A stretch of 64,000 nucleotides of DNA from Fibrobacterota bacterium (GCA_003165595.1 PLWQ01000012.1:457542-521541), one strand, 5' to 3'; positions 7,845-18,919 are shown, counted from the stretch's first letter. Numbers and translations: made by a program. The notes: generated from the sequence alone by a model not told the origin.

Positions 7845-10226
7845 ATGTCGTCAGAAGCATCACTCGGAACCGCGAGCAAGACAGTCAAGTCGGCAGTGAT
7901 TCGCGCAAACACATCTGCGGAAACCGATGACAAAAGCGAACCACTGAAGGATCGGCTGCTCAAGAAGAAGGTGAAAGTGTCCGACAACGCTCGCGTAGTG
8001 CTCGAAAAACGGTACCTGCGAAAAGACGACAACGGCACGGTTGCCGAGACACCGGAGGAAATGTTCTTCAGGATTGCCGAGAATATCGCCGGCGCGGAGG
8101 CAAAGTTCAATGCCGATGCAAATACCGACATCTGGACCGAGAAATTCTACACCATCATGACCGACCTCGATTTCCTCCCCAACTCACCCACGCTCATGAA
8201 CGCGGGCAGGGAGTTGCAGCAGTTGTCGGCATGCTTTGTGCTCCCGGTGGGCGATTCCATGGAGGAGATTTTCGAATCCGTCAAGTATACCGCCCTCATC
8301 CACAAGAGCGGCGGCGGCACGGGTTTCTCGTTTTCGCATATCCGACCCAGGAACGACATGGTGAAATCGACAAAAGGGGTCAGCAGCGGCCCGTTGTCCT
8401 TCATGCGAGTGTTCGACGTGGCCACCGAAACAGTCAAGCAGGGCGGTACTCGTCGCGGGGCAAACATGGGCATACTCAATTGCACGCATCCCGAAATCAT
8501 GGATTTCATCGAAATCAAGGAGCACGACGGCGTGCTTTCCAACTTCAACATTTCCGTCGGAATCACCAAGGAGTTCATGGAAGCGCTCAAGCGCGACGGG
8601 GAATACGACCTTAAAAACCCGCGCACGGGTGAGCCGGCGGGCAAACTCAAGGCATCCCAGGTCTTCAAGCGCATCGTGGAGCTTTCCTGGAAAAACGGCG
8701 AGCCCGGCATTGTATTCCTCGACAAGATCAACGCCGACAACCCCACGCCGCAGCTGGGCGAGATCGAGAGTACCAATCCGTGCGGCGAGCAGCCCCTGCT
8801 CCCGTACGAATCGTGCAACCTCGGCTCCATCAATCTGGCGCACATGATAACCGAGACCAACGGCAAGAAGGAGATCAATTACCTCAAGCTCGGCAATACG
8901 ATCCGCACCGCGGTGCGTTTTCTCGACAACGTCATCGAAGTGAACGCTTATCCCCTGCCGCAGATCGAGAAGATGACAAAGGGTAATCGCAAGATCGGCC
9001 TGGGCGTGATGGGCTTCGCCGACCTGCTTATCGACCTCGGCATCCAGTACAATTCCCCTGCCGCGGCAAATGTCGCCGAGCAGGTGATGAAATTCATCCA
9101 GGAAGAGGCGAGGCGGGTGAGCGCGTTCCTTGCGCAGGAACGCGGCGTGTTCCCAAATTTCAAGGGATCGGTATACGACAGAGAAGGCGGCCTGCGGGTG
9201 CGTAATGCCACGGTCACCACCATCGCGCCCACCGGCACCATCAGCATGATCGCCGGCGCCTCCAGCGGCATCGAACCTCTTTTCGCCATTGTCTACGAGA
9301 AGAACGTGCTCGACGGCCAGCACCTGATCGAGGTTCATCCCGAGTTCAAGCGCGTTGCGCAGGAAGAAGGATTCTCTTCAGACGAGCTCATGAAGATGGT
9401 GGCATTTTCGGGCTCACTCAGCAAGATCTACGGCATTCCCAAGCGCATCCGCGATATCTTCGTTACCGCGCACGACATTGAGCCCCGCTGGCATGTGAGC
9501 ATCCAGGCCGCGTTCCAGAAATACACCGACAACGCCGTGTCGAAAACAGTCAACTTCAAGCACGAGGCAACGGAGAAAGACGTTGAGGAAGTCTTCCTGT
9601 ACGCCTACGAACTCGGCTGCAAAGGCGTTACGGTGTATCGCGACGGCACCAGGAAGAACCAGGTGATAACATCCGGAACGTCGGCCAAGAACGGTGCAGT
9701 CCAGGTGGACCCCACCGAGGCATCCCCCGGCTCCCTTCACCCGCGGCCGCGTCCTGCGGTGACCCACGGACACACCTACAAGACAAAAACCGGTTGCGGA
9801 AACCTTTATGTGAATGTCAATGCCGACAACGTCGGGCTGTGCGAAATATTCACGCAGATGGGTAAATCCGGCGGCTGCCCCGCTTCAAACTCCGAGGCGG
9901 TTTCCCGCCTTATTTCGCTGTCGCTTCGAGCCGGCGTTGATCCCAAGTCCATTGCAGAGCAACTGCGCGGCATACGCTGCCCCATTCCCACTTGGATGGA
10001 GGGCGAAATGATCCTGTCGTGCGCAGACGCCATCGGTCATGTGCTGGAACAGAGTATTGCCGATTTCGAAGGCACCAGGCCCAGTGCTACCGGTGAGACG
10101 ACCAAGATAAAGTATACGGGGTTGGACCTGGGATTCTGTCCGCAATGCCCGCAATGCGGCACAATCCTTGTCCATGAAGAAGGTTGCGCCGTGTGCAAGA
10201 CGTGCGGATATTCGAAGTGCGGTTAA
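7845..10226 (+). CDS. nrdJ: Adenosylcobalamin-dependent (class II) ribonucleotide reductase
   Basis: The 793-residue enzyme reduces ribonucleotides to deoxyribonucleotides with vitamin B12 as radical source, so it works with or without oxygen. Active-site residues line up with the class II family: C130 (LSACFVLP), N311-C313-E315 (NPCGE) and C324 (SCNLGS). 'GGGTGFSFSHIRP' and 'ATVTTIAPTGTISMIAG' are conserved loops. Near the C terminus a TSCPD-type region ('GGCPASNSEA') is followed by a four-cysteine zinc-ribbon tail (CPQCGTILVHEEGCAVCKTCGY) that regenerates the active-site thiols. AGGAG lies nine bases before the ATG. The tandem NrdR-like boxes upstream predict dNTP-dependent repression. No B12 riboswitch core is visible. 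Confidence 0.96.
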   Translation: MSSEASLGTASKTVKSAVIRANTSAETDDKSEPLKDRLLKKKVKVSDNARVVLEKRYLRKDDNGTVAETPEEMFFRIAENIAGAEAKFNADANTDIWTEKFYTIMTDLDFLPNSPTLMNAGRELQQLSACFVLPVGDSMEEIFESVKYTALIHKSGGGTGFSFSHIRPRNDMVKSTKGVSSGPLSFMRVFDVATETVKQGGTRRGANMGILNCTHPEIMDFIEIKEHDGVLSNFNISVGITKEFMEALKRDGEYDLKNPRTGEPAGKLKASQVFKRIVELSWKNGEPGIVFLDKINADNPTPQLGEIESTNPCGEQPLLPYESCNLGSINLAHMITETNGKKEINYLKLGNTIRTAVRFLDNVIEVNAYPLPQIEKMTKGNRKIGLGVMGFADLLIDLGIQYNSPAAANVAEQVMKFIQEEARRVSAFLAQERGVFPNFKGSVYDREGGLRVRNATVTTIAPTGTISMIAGASSGIEPLFAIVYEKNVLDGQHLIEVHPEFKRVAQEEGFSSDELMKMVAFSGSLSKIYGIPKRIRDIFVTAHDIEPRWHVSIQAAFQKYTDNAVSKTVNFKHEATEKDVEEVFLYAYELGCKGVTVYRDGTRKNQVITSGTSAKNGAVQVDPTEASPGSLHPRPRPAVTHGHTYKTKTGCGNLYVNVNADNVGLCEIFTQMGKSGGCPASNSEAVSRLISLSLRAGVDPKSIAEQLRGIRCPIPTWMEGEMILSCADAIGHVLEQSIADFEGTRPSATGETTKIKYTGLDLGFCPQCPQCGTILVHEEGCAVCKTCGYSKCG

Positions 10227-10466
10227 GACGAGCGCGGAACACGTGAGGGCCAAGGGGAGGCATCGCGGGTTCCGCCGAAAGAAGCGTATCGCGGCTCTGC
10301 GCGTGGACATGTTTCACCCGTGAGCGGGCTACATTCTTGACATTCAGCGGCACACCACACAATCACTTTTTGTCAATTTCCGGCGGAACCAAGCGCACCG
10401 ACGTGTGATCGCACGCCGCCCTCGCTCCGTCTGCCAGCTTCACGAAAGGACGACCGGCATCGCATC

Positions 10467-11798
10467 ATGGTAACTAAAAAGAAGAAAATTTTCGTCCTCG
10501 ACACAAACGTAATCCTTCACGATAGCTCCTGCATTTACCAATTCGAAGAACACGATGTCGTCATTCCCATCACCGTTGTCGAAGAGCTCGACCAGTTCAA
10601 GAAGGGCAACGGGACGCTCAATTACCACGCGCGCGAGTTCGTACGTGCCATCGATTCCCTTTCGGGAGACAAGCTGTTCGACGGTGGTGTAAAGATAGGC
10701 CCTAAGCAGGGTAGGCTCATGGTAAAACTTGAGCGGGAGTTCCACGAGCGCCTGCGGTCCAATTTCTCCGGGGCAAAACCCGACCATCACATTCTCAACC
10801 TCGGCTACTGCCTCGCAAAGGAAAATCCCGGGCGCCAGGTGATCCTGGTTACCAAGGACGTCAACCTCAGGATGAAAGCAAAGGCCCTTGGCCTGCTCGC
10901 CGAAGACTACACAACCGACCATGTCAAAGACATCATGTCGCTGTACCGGGGATATCGGGTTGAGGAACGCGTGGAGGATTCCGTCATAGACAGTCTCTAC
11001 GCCGGCAGGCAGGAGCTTGCCATAAATGAATTGCGGCTTTCCAAGCCCTGCATAGCCAACGAGTATTGCATTCTTAAGAACGAACATAAATCGGTTCTCG
11101 CGACGTGCGATCCGTCCCTGCATGTGGTGCGCAGGATCGACAAGGAGGTCGCCTACGGCATAACCCCGCGAAACGCCGAGCAGATCTTCGCCCTCCACGC
11201 CCTCATGAATACCGACGTTCAATTGGTCACCGTTACGGGGAAGGCGGGTACGGGAAAGACGCTGCTTGCGCTGGCCGCCGCTCTGGAACGCCGGAGGTAC
11301 TACCGCCAGATACTCATGGCCAGACCCATCGTCCCTTTGTCAAACAAGGACATCGGCTTTCTGCCGGGCGACATTCAGTCGAAACTCGACCCGTACATGC
11401 AGCCTTTGCACGACAATCTCGGCGTCATCCAGAACCAGTTTGCCGAAACCGACCACAAGCACCAGCGCATCAGGGAGCTGCTTGACAACGACAAACTCGT
11501 TATCGAGCCGCTCACCTACATCCGCGGCCGCAGCCTTGTAAAAATCTACTTTATCGTCGACGAAGCCCAGAACCTCACCCCGCACGAAATCAAAACCATC
11601 ATCACGCGCGCGGGCGAGGGCACCAAGATGGTCTTTACCGGCGACATATTCCAGATAGACCACCCCTACCTCGACATCTACTCCAACGGCCTGAGCTACC
11701 TCATAGAGAAAATGCAGGGCCAGAAACTCTACGCGCATGTCAATCTGGAGCGCGGCGAACGGTCGGATCTGGCGGATCTGGCAAGCAATTTACTGTAG
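10467..11798 (+). CDS. PhoH-like ATPase with an N-terminal PIN domain
   Basis: A 443-residue PIN-PhoH fusion of the YlaK type. The PIN nuclease-like domain covers about residues 7-145 and opens with 'IFVLDTNVILHD', retaining its first acidic residue, with 'EELDQFK' and 'VTKDVNLRMKAK' further on. The PhoH ATPase occupies about 230-443, with Walker A GKAGTGKT and Walker B 'FIVDEAQNL'. Such fusions are thought to act as RNA helicase-nucleases. The gene is alone: 240 bases upstream hold a TTGACA at about 10338 but no clear -10, and a repeat-rich gap follows. No strong ribosome-binding site precedes the ATG. Confidence 0.93.
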   Translation: MVTKKKKIFVLDTNVILHDSSCIYQFEEHDVVIPITVVEELDQFKKGNGTLNYHAREFVRAIDSLSGDKLFDGGVKIGPKQGRLMVKLEREFHERLRSNFSGAKPDHHILNLGYCLAKENPGRQVILVTKDVNLRMKAKALGLLAEDYTTDHVKDIMSLYRGYRVEERVEDSVIDSLYAGRQELAINELRLSKPCIANEYCILKNEHKSVLATCDPSLHVVRRIDKEVAYGITPRNAEQIFALHALMNTDVQLVTVTGKAGTGKTLLALAAALERRRYYRQILMARPIVPLSNKDIGFLPGDIQSKLDPYMQPLHDNLGVIQNQFAETDHKHQRIRELLDNDKLVIEPLTYIRGRSLVKIYFIVDEAQNLTPHEIKTIITRAGEGTKMVFTGDIFQIDHPYLDIYSNGLSYLIEKMQGQKLYAHVNLERGERSDLADLASNLL

Positions 11799-11811
11799 AG
11801 GCTTCTTGATA

Positions 11812-11860
11812 TGGTGGGGGAAGTTCAGCCTGTCTCAAATCTTGACAGTAGGTTTGGGCG
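11812..11860 (+). repeat. Shared 3'-UTR element, copy 1
   Basis: These 49 bases recur almost unchanged, inverted, at 39158-39205. The core CCTGTCTCAAATCTTGACAG is an imperfect hairpin (CTG..TCAA/TTGACAG). It starts 14 bases after the stop codon of the PhoH-like gene and reads in the gene's direction. No T run follows, so it is not a standard terminator. Confidence 0.75.
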
Positions 11861-11881
11861 TTCCCCTCGCCTGCGTTGAGA

Positions 11882-12010
11882 CGCAGTCTCGGGTCGGCCC
11901 TCCCTCCGGGCTCGGCCGGCTGGCCTCGGTGCCGCACCGCCACTATGGCCCTGCGGGCCGTGGTCGGGCCGGCCCTGCGCTTTTGCGCACCGCTGCGGTC
12001 CGTCCTAACG
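11882..12010 (-). repeat. Dispersed intergenic repeat, copy C (inverted)
   Basis: Read on the minus strand, the block with CATAGTGGCGG, GCGGCACCGAGGC and GCCGAGCCCGGAG matches the central part of copies A and B (CATAGGGCGG, CCGGCACCGAGGC, GCCGAGCCTGGAG). It is more diverged and faces copy B across about 315 bases. Confidence 0.6.
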
Positions 12011-12325
12011 CACGCCTGCGAACGACCGGTGCAAAATCGAGGTGTTGGTGAGTGCGGAGAGTCGACTGGGTTACCGGGCGGACGTGCTTGACGAAGTGAA
12101 GGAAACCGCGGGCGGTAATGCGGGGAGCAGCGTGGCTCGTTGATCGAGCGGTGTTCGGTTGGATAAAGGAGCAGCACGGGTTACGCAGGCTGCCTGGTCG
12201 CGGATTGGAAAATGCGGAGGCATCGTGGTACATGGCATGTACCGTTTACAATATGTCAAAGAGATGGAAAATGGCCGAAGGACAGATCATATTGACATGA
12301 AAGCAAAGGGGGAGTTTCTTGCGCC

Positions 12326-12448
12326 AGGGGCGACGGAGGGTGTGCCGGGGCACAGTGCCGGCCGGCCCGGCCGACAGGCATAGGGCGGACCGGCACCGAG
12401 GCGAATAGCCGAGCCTGGAGAAGAACCGGTGCCGCAAGGCAGGCGCCC
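12326..12448 (+). repeat. Dispersed intergenic repeat, copy B
   Basis: Closest relative of copy A (6127-6250): AGGGGCGACGGAGGGTGTGC at the left, CATAGGGCGGACCGGCACCG in the middle and AAGAACCG at the right, with the left-to-middle spacing differing by one base. It lies about 160 bases before hemW. Confidence 0.75.
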
Positions 12449-12610
12449 AGATCTAAGGTGGTTACGAGACAACCTCAGTTTCCCCCTGCCTGCGGCCAGT
12501 CGAACGAAAAAGGCCCCTGCAAATTCCAGCCTGATGCATTTTCCTCCTGCAGAATCGTTCCTTTCACACACGCGTTTTTGTAGCCAGAATCACCGGTCGA
12601 CCGTCATCCC

Positions 12611-13744
12611 ATGAACCTCTCCCTCTACATTCACGTCCCTTTTTGCGCAAAGAAATGCAACTACTGTGATTTCTATTCCGTTCCGTACAGCGAGCCGCTT
12701 GCCGAAGAATTCGTGTCGGCGCTGTGTGAGGAATGGCGGATCCTCTCGGAAGACGCCGGACTACGCGATGCAACAGTCACAACGGTCTTCTTCGGTGGCG
12801 GCACGCCCTCAATTCTCAGCATTGGCCAGTGGCAAACACTAAGTGAATCATTACTGCGGCACATGAACCTTGCACCCGACGTGGAATGGACAATCGAGTG
12901 CAATCCCGATTCATTCACCGAGGAGAAGGCCGGTCTGTGGCTGTCGATGGGAGTCACGAGATTGACTTTCGGTGTTCAGTCGTTCAATAACGGCGAATTG
13001 CGGGATCTGGGCCGGCCGCACTCGGCGCAGCAGGCTCTTGCCGCGCTGGCATCGCCCGCGGTTGAGCAATTCAAGTCCGTGGGCCTGGACCTCATGTACG
13101 GCCTTCCGCACCAGACGCTGGAGTCTTTCCGCAGCACGCTTTTCACCGCGTTTTCCGCACCTGTCATTCGCCACCTCTCCGCTTACGAATTGACAATCTG
13201 CAAAAACACGCCGTTTGGCCGCCGGCACAAGCTTCCCCTTCCGGGCGAAAACGCCGTTGTCGGCATGGCGCGGTTGCTTTTTAGAACATGCCGGAAGAAC
13301 GGTTTCGAGCGGTACGAGATCTCGAATTTTGCCCGGTCCGGGCACAAATGTTTTCACAATGAGGCATACTGGAATCATTCACGCTACATTGGCCTGGGGC
13401 CTGCCGCACACTCGTACGTTCATCCGAACCGGTGGGCCAACGTGAGCGATGTGGGCCGCTACGTGTCCAGGCTCGCGGCGGGTAGCAGTCCAATTGATTT
13501 TAAGGAGACAATCGGCGGGGAGCAACTGGCCTCGGAGATGATCCTTCTGCGGCTGAGGACAACGGAAGGACTCGACGAAAACCGTTTCGCCCAAGCGACT
13601 GGCAGGGAGTTCTATGCGGGAAAGCGGAGGCAGGTTCTCGACAACGTGCGCGAACGTCGGCAGATCGATTACCGCAAGCCCCTGTGGGCTCTCACCGAAG
13701 ACGGCATGCTCGTTGCCGATGCAATCATACGGGATCTGGTCTGA
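12611..13744 (+). CDS. hemW: HemW-type radical SAM heme chaperone
   Basis: The 377-residue protein belongs to the HemN/HemW radical SAM family. HemW-type members bind heme and deliver it rather than oxidise coproporphyrinogen. The cluster motif CAKKCNYC sits at residues 12-19. 'VFFGGGTPSIL' follows at about residue 60 as the glycine-rich SAM-binding stretch, and the C-terminal HemN domain ('LRTTEGLDENRF') is present. The length and the absence of the N-terminal extension seen in true HemN oxidases favour HemW. The stop codon lies ten bases from the convergent greA stop. There is no evident ribosome-binding site before the ATG. Confidence 0.9.
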   Translation: MNLSLYIHVPFCAKKCNYCDFYSVPYSEPLAEEFVSALCEEWRILSEDAGLRDATVTTVFFGGGTPSILSIGQWQTLSESLLRHMNLAPDVEWTIECNPDSFTEEKAGLWLSMGVTRLTFGVQSFNNGELRDLGRPHSAQQALAALASPAVEQFKSVGLDLMYGLPHQTLESFRSTLFTAFSAPVIRHLSAYELTICKNTPFGRRHKLPLPGENAVVGMARLLFRTCRKNGFERYEISNFARSGHKCFHNEAYWNHSRYIGLGPAAHSYVHPNRWANVSDVGRYVSRLAAGSSPIDFKETIGGEQLASEMILLRLRTTEGLDENRFAQATGREFYAGKRRQVLDNVRERRQIDYRKPLWALTEDGMLVADAIIRDLV

Positions 13745-13753
13745 CGCGCCGCG

Positions 13754-14239
13754 CTATTTTGCGGTCCGTGAAATCTTGAGGATTTCGTACTTCAGGACGC
13801 CCTTGGGCACTCTTATTTCCACGCTCTCGCCCTCTTTGTGTCCCAGGAGTCCCTTGCCCACGGGCGACGACACCGAAATCTTGTCTTCCGCGAAATCGGC
13901 TTCCACCTCCGATACCAGCGCATATTCGATTTCCTCCGATGCATCCAGGTCCCGCAATCGCACGGTGGTGCCCAGCACCGCAATTCCCTTGGGAAGATCC
14001 TCTTCCTTGATGATGCGGGCGCGGGCAAGCTTGTCTTCAAGCTCGCGAATGCGGATCTCATTAAAGGTCTGGGCCTCTTTGGCCGCCTCGTATTCGGCGT
14101 TCTCGCCAAGATCGCCGTGTGCACGCGCGTCGTGGAGCTGTATCGATATCTCTTTGCGGCGAGTGGTCTTGAGGGCAATCACCTGCTCGTCAAGCTTGTC
14201 GTACGCTTCTTTGTTGAGGTAAATGAGACCGTCGTCCAC
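13754..14239 (-). CDS. greA: Transcription elongation factor GreA
   Basis: GreA enters the secondary channel of backtracked RNA polymerase and stimulates transcript cleavage. The 161-residue product has an N-terminal coiled coil (about 1-75; 'ARAHGDLGENAEYEAAKEAQ', with the acidic tip residues D and E that help chelate the catalytic metal) and a C-terminal FKBP-like domain ('LGTTVRLRDLDASEEIEYALV', 'SPVGKGLLGHKEGE'). I choose GTG 14239 because GGAGG lies six bases before it; the frame itself stays open upstream to 14272. A terminator-like hairpin sits in the leader (14275-14311) below a plausible promoter. Confidence 0.95.
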   Translation of the reverse strand: MDDGLIYLNKEAYDKLDEQVIALKTTRRKEISIQLHDARAHGDLGENAEYEAAKEAQTFNEIRIRELEDKLARARIIKEEDLPKGIAVLGTTVRLRDLDASEEIEYALVSEVEADFAEDKISVSSPVGKGLLGHKEGESVEIRVPKGVLKYEILKISRTAK

Positions 14240-14273
14240 TGATGACCTCCGGGATTTTGTTGCCGGGCGCAAT

Positions 14274-14312
14274 AAAAAATTCCCCGTCCCTTCGCCGGGG
14301 ACCGGGAATTTG
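14274..14312 (-). terminator. Attenuator-like terminator in the greA leader
   Basis: On the minus strand AAATTCCCGGTCCC pairs with GGGACGGGGAATTT (13 of 14 positions) around a seven-base loop, and the right arm runs into a six-T tract. No gene lies immediately upstream on this strand, so it interrupts greA's own leader, 36 bases before the GTG start. Confidence 0.75.
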
Positions 14313-14349
14313 CTATGCGTGCCGGAAAATGACTTTCCTTATTCAATAA

Positions 14350-14378
14350 ATAAAAATAATATGCCTTGGTCGAGTCAA
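14350..14378 (-). promoter_or_regulatory. Putative greA promoter
   Basis: On the minus strand TTGACT (14378-14373) and TTTTAT (14355-14350) are 17 bases apart. Transcription would begin near 14343 and give a leader of about 100 bases that includes the attenuator-like hairpin. Confidence 0.45.
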
Positions 14379-14557
14379 GCGAAAAAAAAATCAGAAGCCC
14401 TGAAAATCTTCGGCAGTTGGACCGACCGGGGTTTGCCGGCTTGGGCAAAAAGCACTCGCATTAAGCTCGACCTGGGTGCGGACCAGCCGGCTTCTATTTA
14501 CAAATAGTACGTTCAGATCAATCGAAAAGCACCAAAAAGATATATATATGAATTATC

Positions 14558-14572
14558 TATAATGTATATTTT
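14558..14572 (+). promoter_or_regulatory. Putative recF promoter -10 region
   Basis: A perfect TATAAT (14558-14563) and an overlapping TATATTTT (14565-14572) lie directly before the recF ATG at 14579. Either would leave a leader of ten bases or fewer. No good -35 is visible. Confidence 0.45.
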
Positions 14573-14578
14573 AGCAGT

Positions 14579-15676
14579 ATGTTTCTCTCGAAGATGCACC
14601 TGGATAACTTTCGAAGCTATAAGGACTTAACGCTGGACCTTCCGGAGAAAGGCATGCTTCTTACGGGTCCAAACGGCAGCGGGAAGACAAATCTCCTGGA
14701 AGGTGTTTTTCTCTTGTGCACTGCGCGTTCCCAGCGGGGAGCGTCAAGAAACGAACTCATCGGATTTTCCTCGGATTATTGCTACGTTGAAGGAGTTTTT
14801 TCGGCCCTAGGGAATGAATCGAGCGTGCCCGTGTCCATCGGATTCAACCGGGAACAAAGAGTGAGTATGAAGGTGAACGCGAAGCAGGTTTCGTCATTTT
14901 CCCAGTGGCTTGGACACGGCATGGCGGTGTCGTTTGGCCCTGAAGACCTGACGCTGGTTCAGGGCGTTCCCAAAGACCGGCGGAATTTTTTGGATATTTT
15001 TATCAGCCAGATCGATACCACCTATCTCTCCTCGCTCATATCGTACAGGAAAAGTCTTGCCCAGCGCAACAACTTGCTTGCAAACAAGATCAACGACGCA
15101 CAGCTTGACGTATACGAGGAGGCGATGGCACGGCACGGCGCTGTTGTCTTCTTCAAACGCAGGGAGATATGTGCCGCCATGACCCCTGTCTTTGCATCTT
15201 TTTACGGGGAAATAAGCGGCAATCTTGAACGCGCGTCCATGGAATATAAACCTTCGATCAGGTGCGCGAGCGATTCCCAGAAAGACTGGGAACAGGCATT
15301 CTTGAACGGCATCGGAAATGCAAAAAGTAAGGACATCCTTGCCGGATATTCCTCGGTTGGCCCCCACCGCGACGACATTACACTTCTTGTCGACGAAAAG
15401 GAAGCCCGGTCCTTCGCATCCCTGGGACAATGCACTACGATAGCCCTGTCCCTGCGCATGTCGTCGGTCCTCGTGAGCGAACAGTACAGGAAGGACTCAA
15501 TGATTTTTCTCTTTGACGACGCCGTGAGCTACCTCGATTCCGCAAGGACCTCGCGTGTCTTTCCCCTTCTGGAGCACCGCGGGCAATTGCTGGTAACCGC
15601 CCCATCGGACCGGCAGCAGGGCGTTGCCGGGTTGCCCCACTATGCCATTCGGGAAGGAGCCGTTGTTTCGCTGTGA
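14579..15676 (+). CDS. recF: DNA replication/repair protein RecF
   Basis: RecF is an SMC-like ATPase that helps load RecA at single-stranded gaps. The 365-residue protein has Walker A 'LTGPNGSGKTNLLE' near residue 31, the ABC-like signature region near 'QCTTIALSLRMSSV', and Walker B 'DSMIFLFDDAVSYLD' near the C terminus. The start MFLSKMHLDNFRSYKDL fits the family N terminus, but no Shine-Dalgarno sequence is present and the -10 element almost touches the ATG, so the message may be leaderless. The stop overlaps the next gene by four bases (GTGA). The usual upstream neighbours dnaA and dnaN are absent here. Confidence 0.95.
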   Translation: MFLSKMHLDNFRSYKDLTLDLPEKGMLLTGPNGSGKTNLLEGVFLLCTARSQRGASRNELIGFSSDYCYVEGVFSALGNESSVPVSIGFNREQRVSMKVNAKQVSSFSQWLGHGMAVSFGPEDLTLVQGVPKDRRNFLDIFISQIDTTYLSSLISYRKSLAQRNNLLANKINDAQLDVYEEAMARHGAVVFFKRREICAAMTPVFASFYGEISGNLERASMEYKPSIRCASDSQKDWEQAFLNGIGNAKSKDILAGYSSVGPHRDDITLLVDEKEARSFASLGQCTTIALSLRMSSVLVSEQYRKDSMIFLFDDAVSYLDSARTSRVFPLLEHRGQLLVTAPSDRQQGVAGLPHYAIREGAVVSL

Positions 15677-15966
15677 CCCCCGCGCACGTTCCGGAAAAGA
15701 TAGGTACCGTTATCGATTCCATACTTTCGGAGCGCGGCTATCTCACGCCGGTGCGCGAATGGGGTGTGGTCAACGCCTGGGCGAACATCGTCGGCGCGAA
15801 ACTCGCGTCGGTCACCGAGTGTTCGCGGGTTGAAAACGGGGTTCTCTACGTGCGCGTCGAGTCGTCGGCGTGGAGGCAGGAAATAAGCTATATCAAGAGG
15901 CACATCCTCGATTCGATACGCAAGGAAACGCCGTGCACAACAATCAACGACATCGTGTTTTATTGA
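15673..15966 (+). CDS. DUF721 family protein (DciA-like)
   Basis: A 97-residue protein starting at GTG, four bases inside recF. The central 'VREWGVVNAWANIVGAKLASVTECSRVENGVL' region followed by 'VRVESSAWRQEISYIK' is the DUF721 pattern. DciA, from the same family, recruits the replicative helicase in many bacteria that lack DnaC. Its place between recF and gyrB is the common position for the family. The product is short, with essentially only the core domain. Whether it does the helicase-loading job here is an inference. Confidence 0.85.
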   Translation: MTPAHVPEKIGTVIDSILSERGYLTPVREWGVVNAWANIVGAKLASVTECSRVENGVLYVRVESSAWRQEISYIKRHILDSIRKETPCTTINDIVFY

Positions 15967-16070
15967 ACCCCATAGCGAGCTCATCCTCGAGCTCTGCCTC
16001 GGGGTTAGCGAGCGGCTATGAGTACGTTTTCATTCCATAGGGACGGAAAGATTGTCATTTCATTCCCTAA

Positions 16071-18104
<2,034 letters not shown>

Positions 18105-18109
18105 TACTC

Positions 18110-18904
18110 ATGAACAAACGACGCACGCTTCTTTTGACAAACGACGACGGCTATTCGGCTGGCGGGATACGCAGCCTTCATGATGCGCTTGCCGAATCAT
18201 TTGACGTTGTTGTTGCAGCTCCAACCACCGAACAGAGCGGGATCGGTCACGCCTTTACGTTTAATCGGCCGCTTTCGCATTTCCCGTTGCCTCATTCCGT
18301 CGGCATGACGGGGTGGGCAGTAAGCGGGACGCCCTCCGACTGCGTTAAATTCGCGGTGAGCCATCTGCTTAAGGACATGCCCGACCTGGTTGTATCCGGC
18401 ATGAATCTGGGCGAAAACTCCGGAATATCAAGCTATTATTCCGGCACCGTGGCGGCAGCCCGTGAAGGGGCTTTCTGGCGCATACCAAGTTTTGCGTTCT
18501 CCGTCTGCAAAGGAAGCGAAATATATCTGGCCGACTATAGTCGCATGGCCCATCGCATTTTAAACTATCTGGCGAAAGAAGACGGCGCCGACCGCACCAA
18601 GATCATTTTCTACAATGTTAACTTTCCGGACTGCAGGCCATCCCTGTGCCGGGGCATACGCGCTACCCGCCAGAGCATGGCATATTTCGATGACAAGTAC
18701 CGACGCGTTTCAAATGACGCTTCCGACCAGGAGGGGTTCATTGTCTATGGAGATAAGGTGGATGTTGAGCAAAGCGACACGTTTGATTCTCGGGCCATCC
18801 TCAACCGCTATGTTGCCGTCACGCCGTTATGTTTTGACGCAACCGCGGAATGGGCCATACCCGCCCTTGCCGATCTCGAACAATCTCTTCCGATTCAGCA
18901 GTAA
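18110..18904 (+). CDS. surE: 5'/3'-nucleotidase SurE
   Basis: The 264-residue protein is a metal-dependent nucleoside monophosphate phosphatase of the SurE family. Metal ligands are visible in 'LLTNDDGYSAGGI' (the DD pair and the following Ser) and 'VSGMNLGENSG' (Asn). 'APTTEQSGIGHAFTF' is the conserved active-site loop. It is sandwiched between gyrB (five-base gap) and gyrA (15-base gap), so it is presumably cotranscribed with gyrase, an unusual insertion in the gyrBA pair. AAAGGAG in its last bases serves gyrA. Confidence 0.93.
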   Translation: MNKRRTLLLTNDDGYSAGGIRSLHDALAESFDVVVAAPTTEQSGIGHAFTFNRPLSHFPLPHSVGMTGWAVSGTPSDCVKFAVSHLLKDMPDLVVSGMNLGENSGISSYYSGTVAAAREGAFWRIPSFAFSVCKGSEIYLADYSRMAHRILNYLAKEDGADRTKIIFYNVNFPDCRPSLCRGIRATRQSMAYFDDKYRRVSNDASDQEGFIVYGDKVDVEQSDTFDSRAILNRYVAVTPLCFDATAEWAIPALADLEQSLPIQQ

Positions 18905-18919
18905 AGGAGTTTTGGCGTA

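Larger units (their letters stand above)
11799..12610. other. 812-bp gene-free gap made of dispersed repeats
   Basis: No frame here looks like a real protein; the open frames are short, Arg/Pro-rich and overlap on both strands. The gap holds a 3'-UTR element (11812-11860) and two oppositely oriented copies of the GC-rich repeat family (11882-12010 minus, 12326-12448 plus). The stretch 12011-12325 between them shows no further structure I can name. Confidence 0.7.

Noticed and set aside
11740-12437. Several overlapping open frames of 60-145 residues in the repeat-rich gap
   Set aside because: All are Arg/Pro/Ser-rich, overlap on both strands and follow the dispersed repeats; none has a ribosome-binding site or domain.
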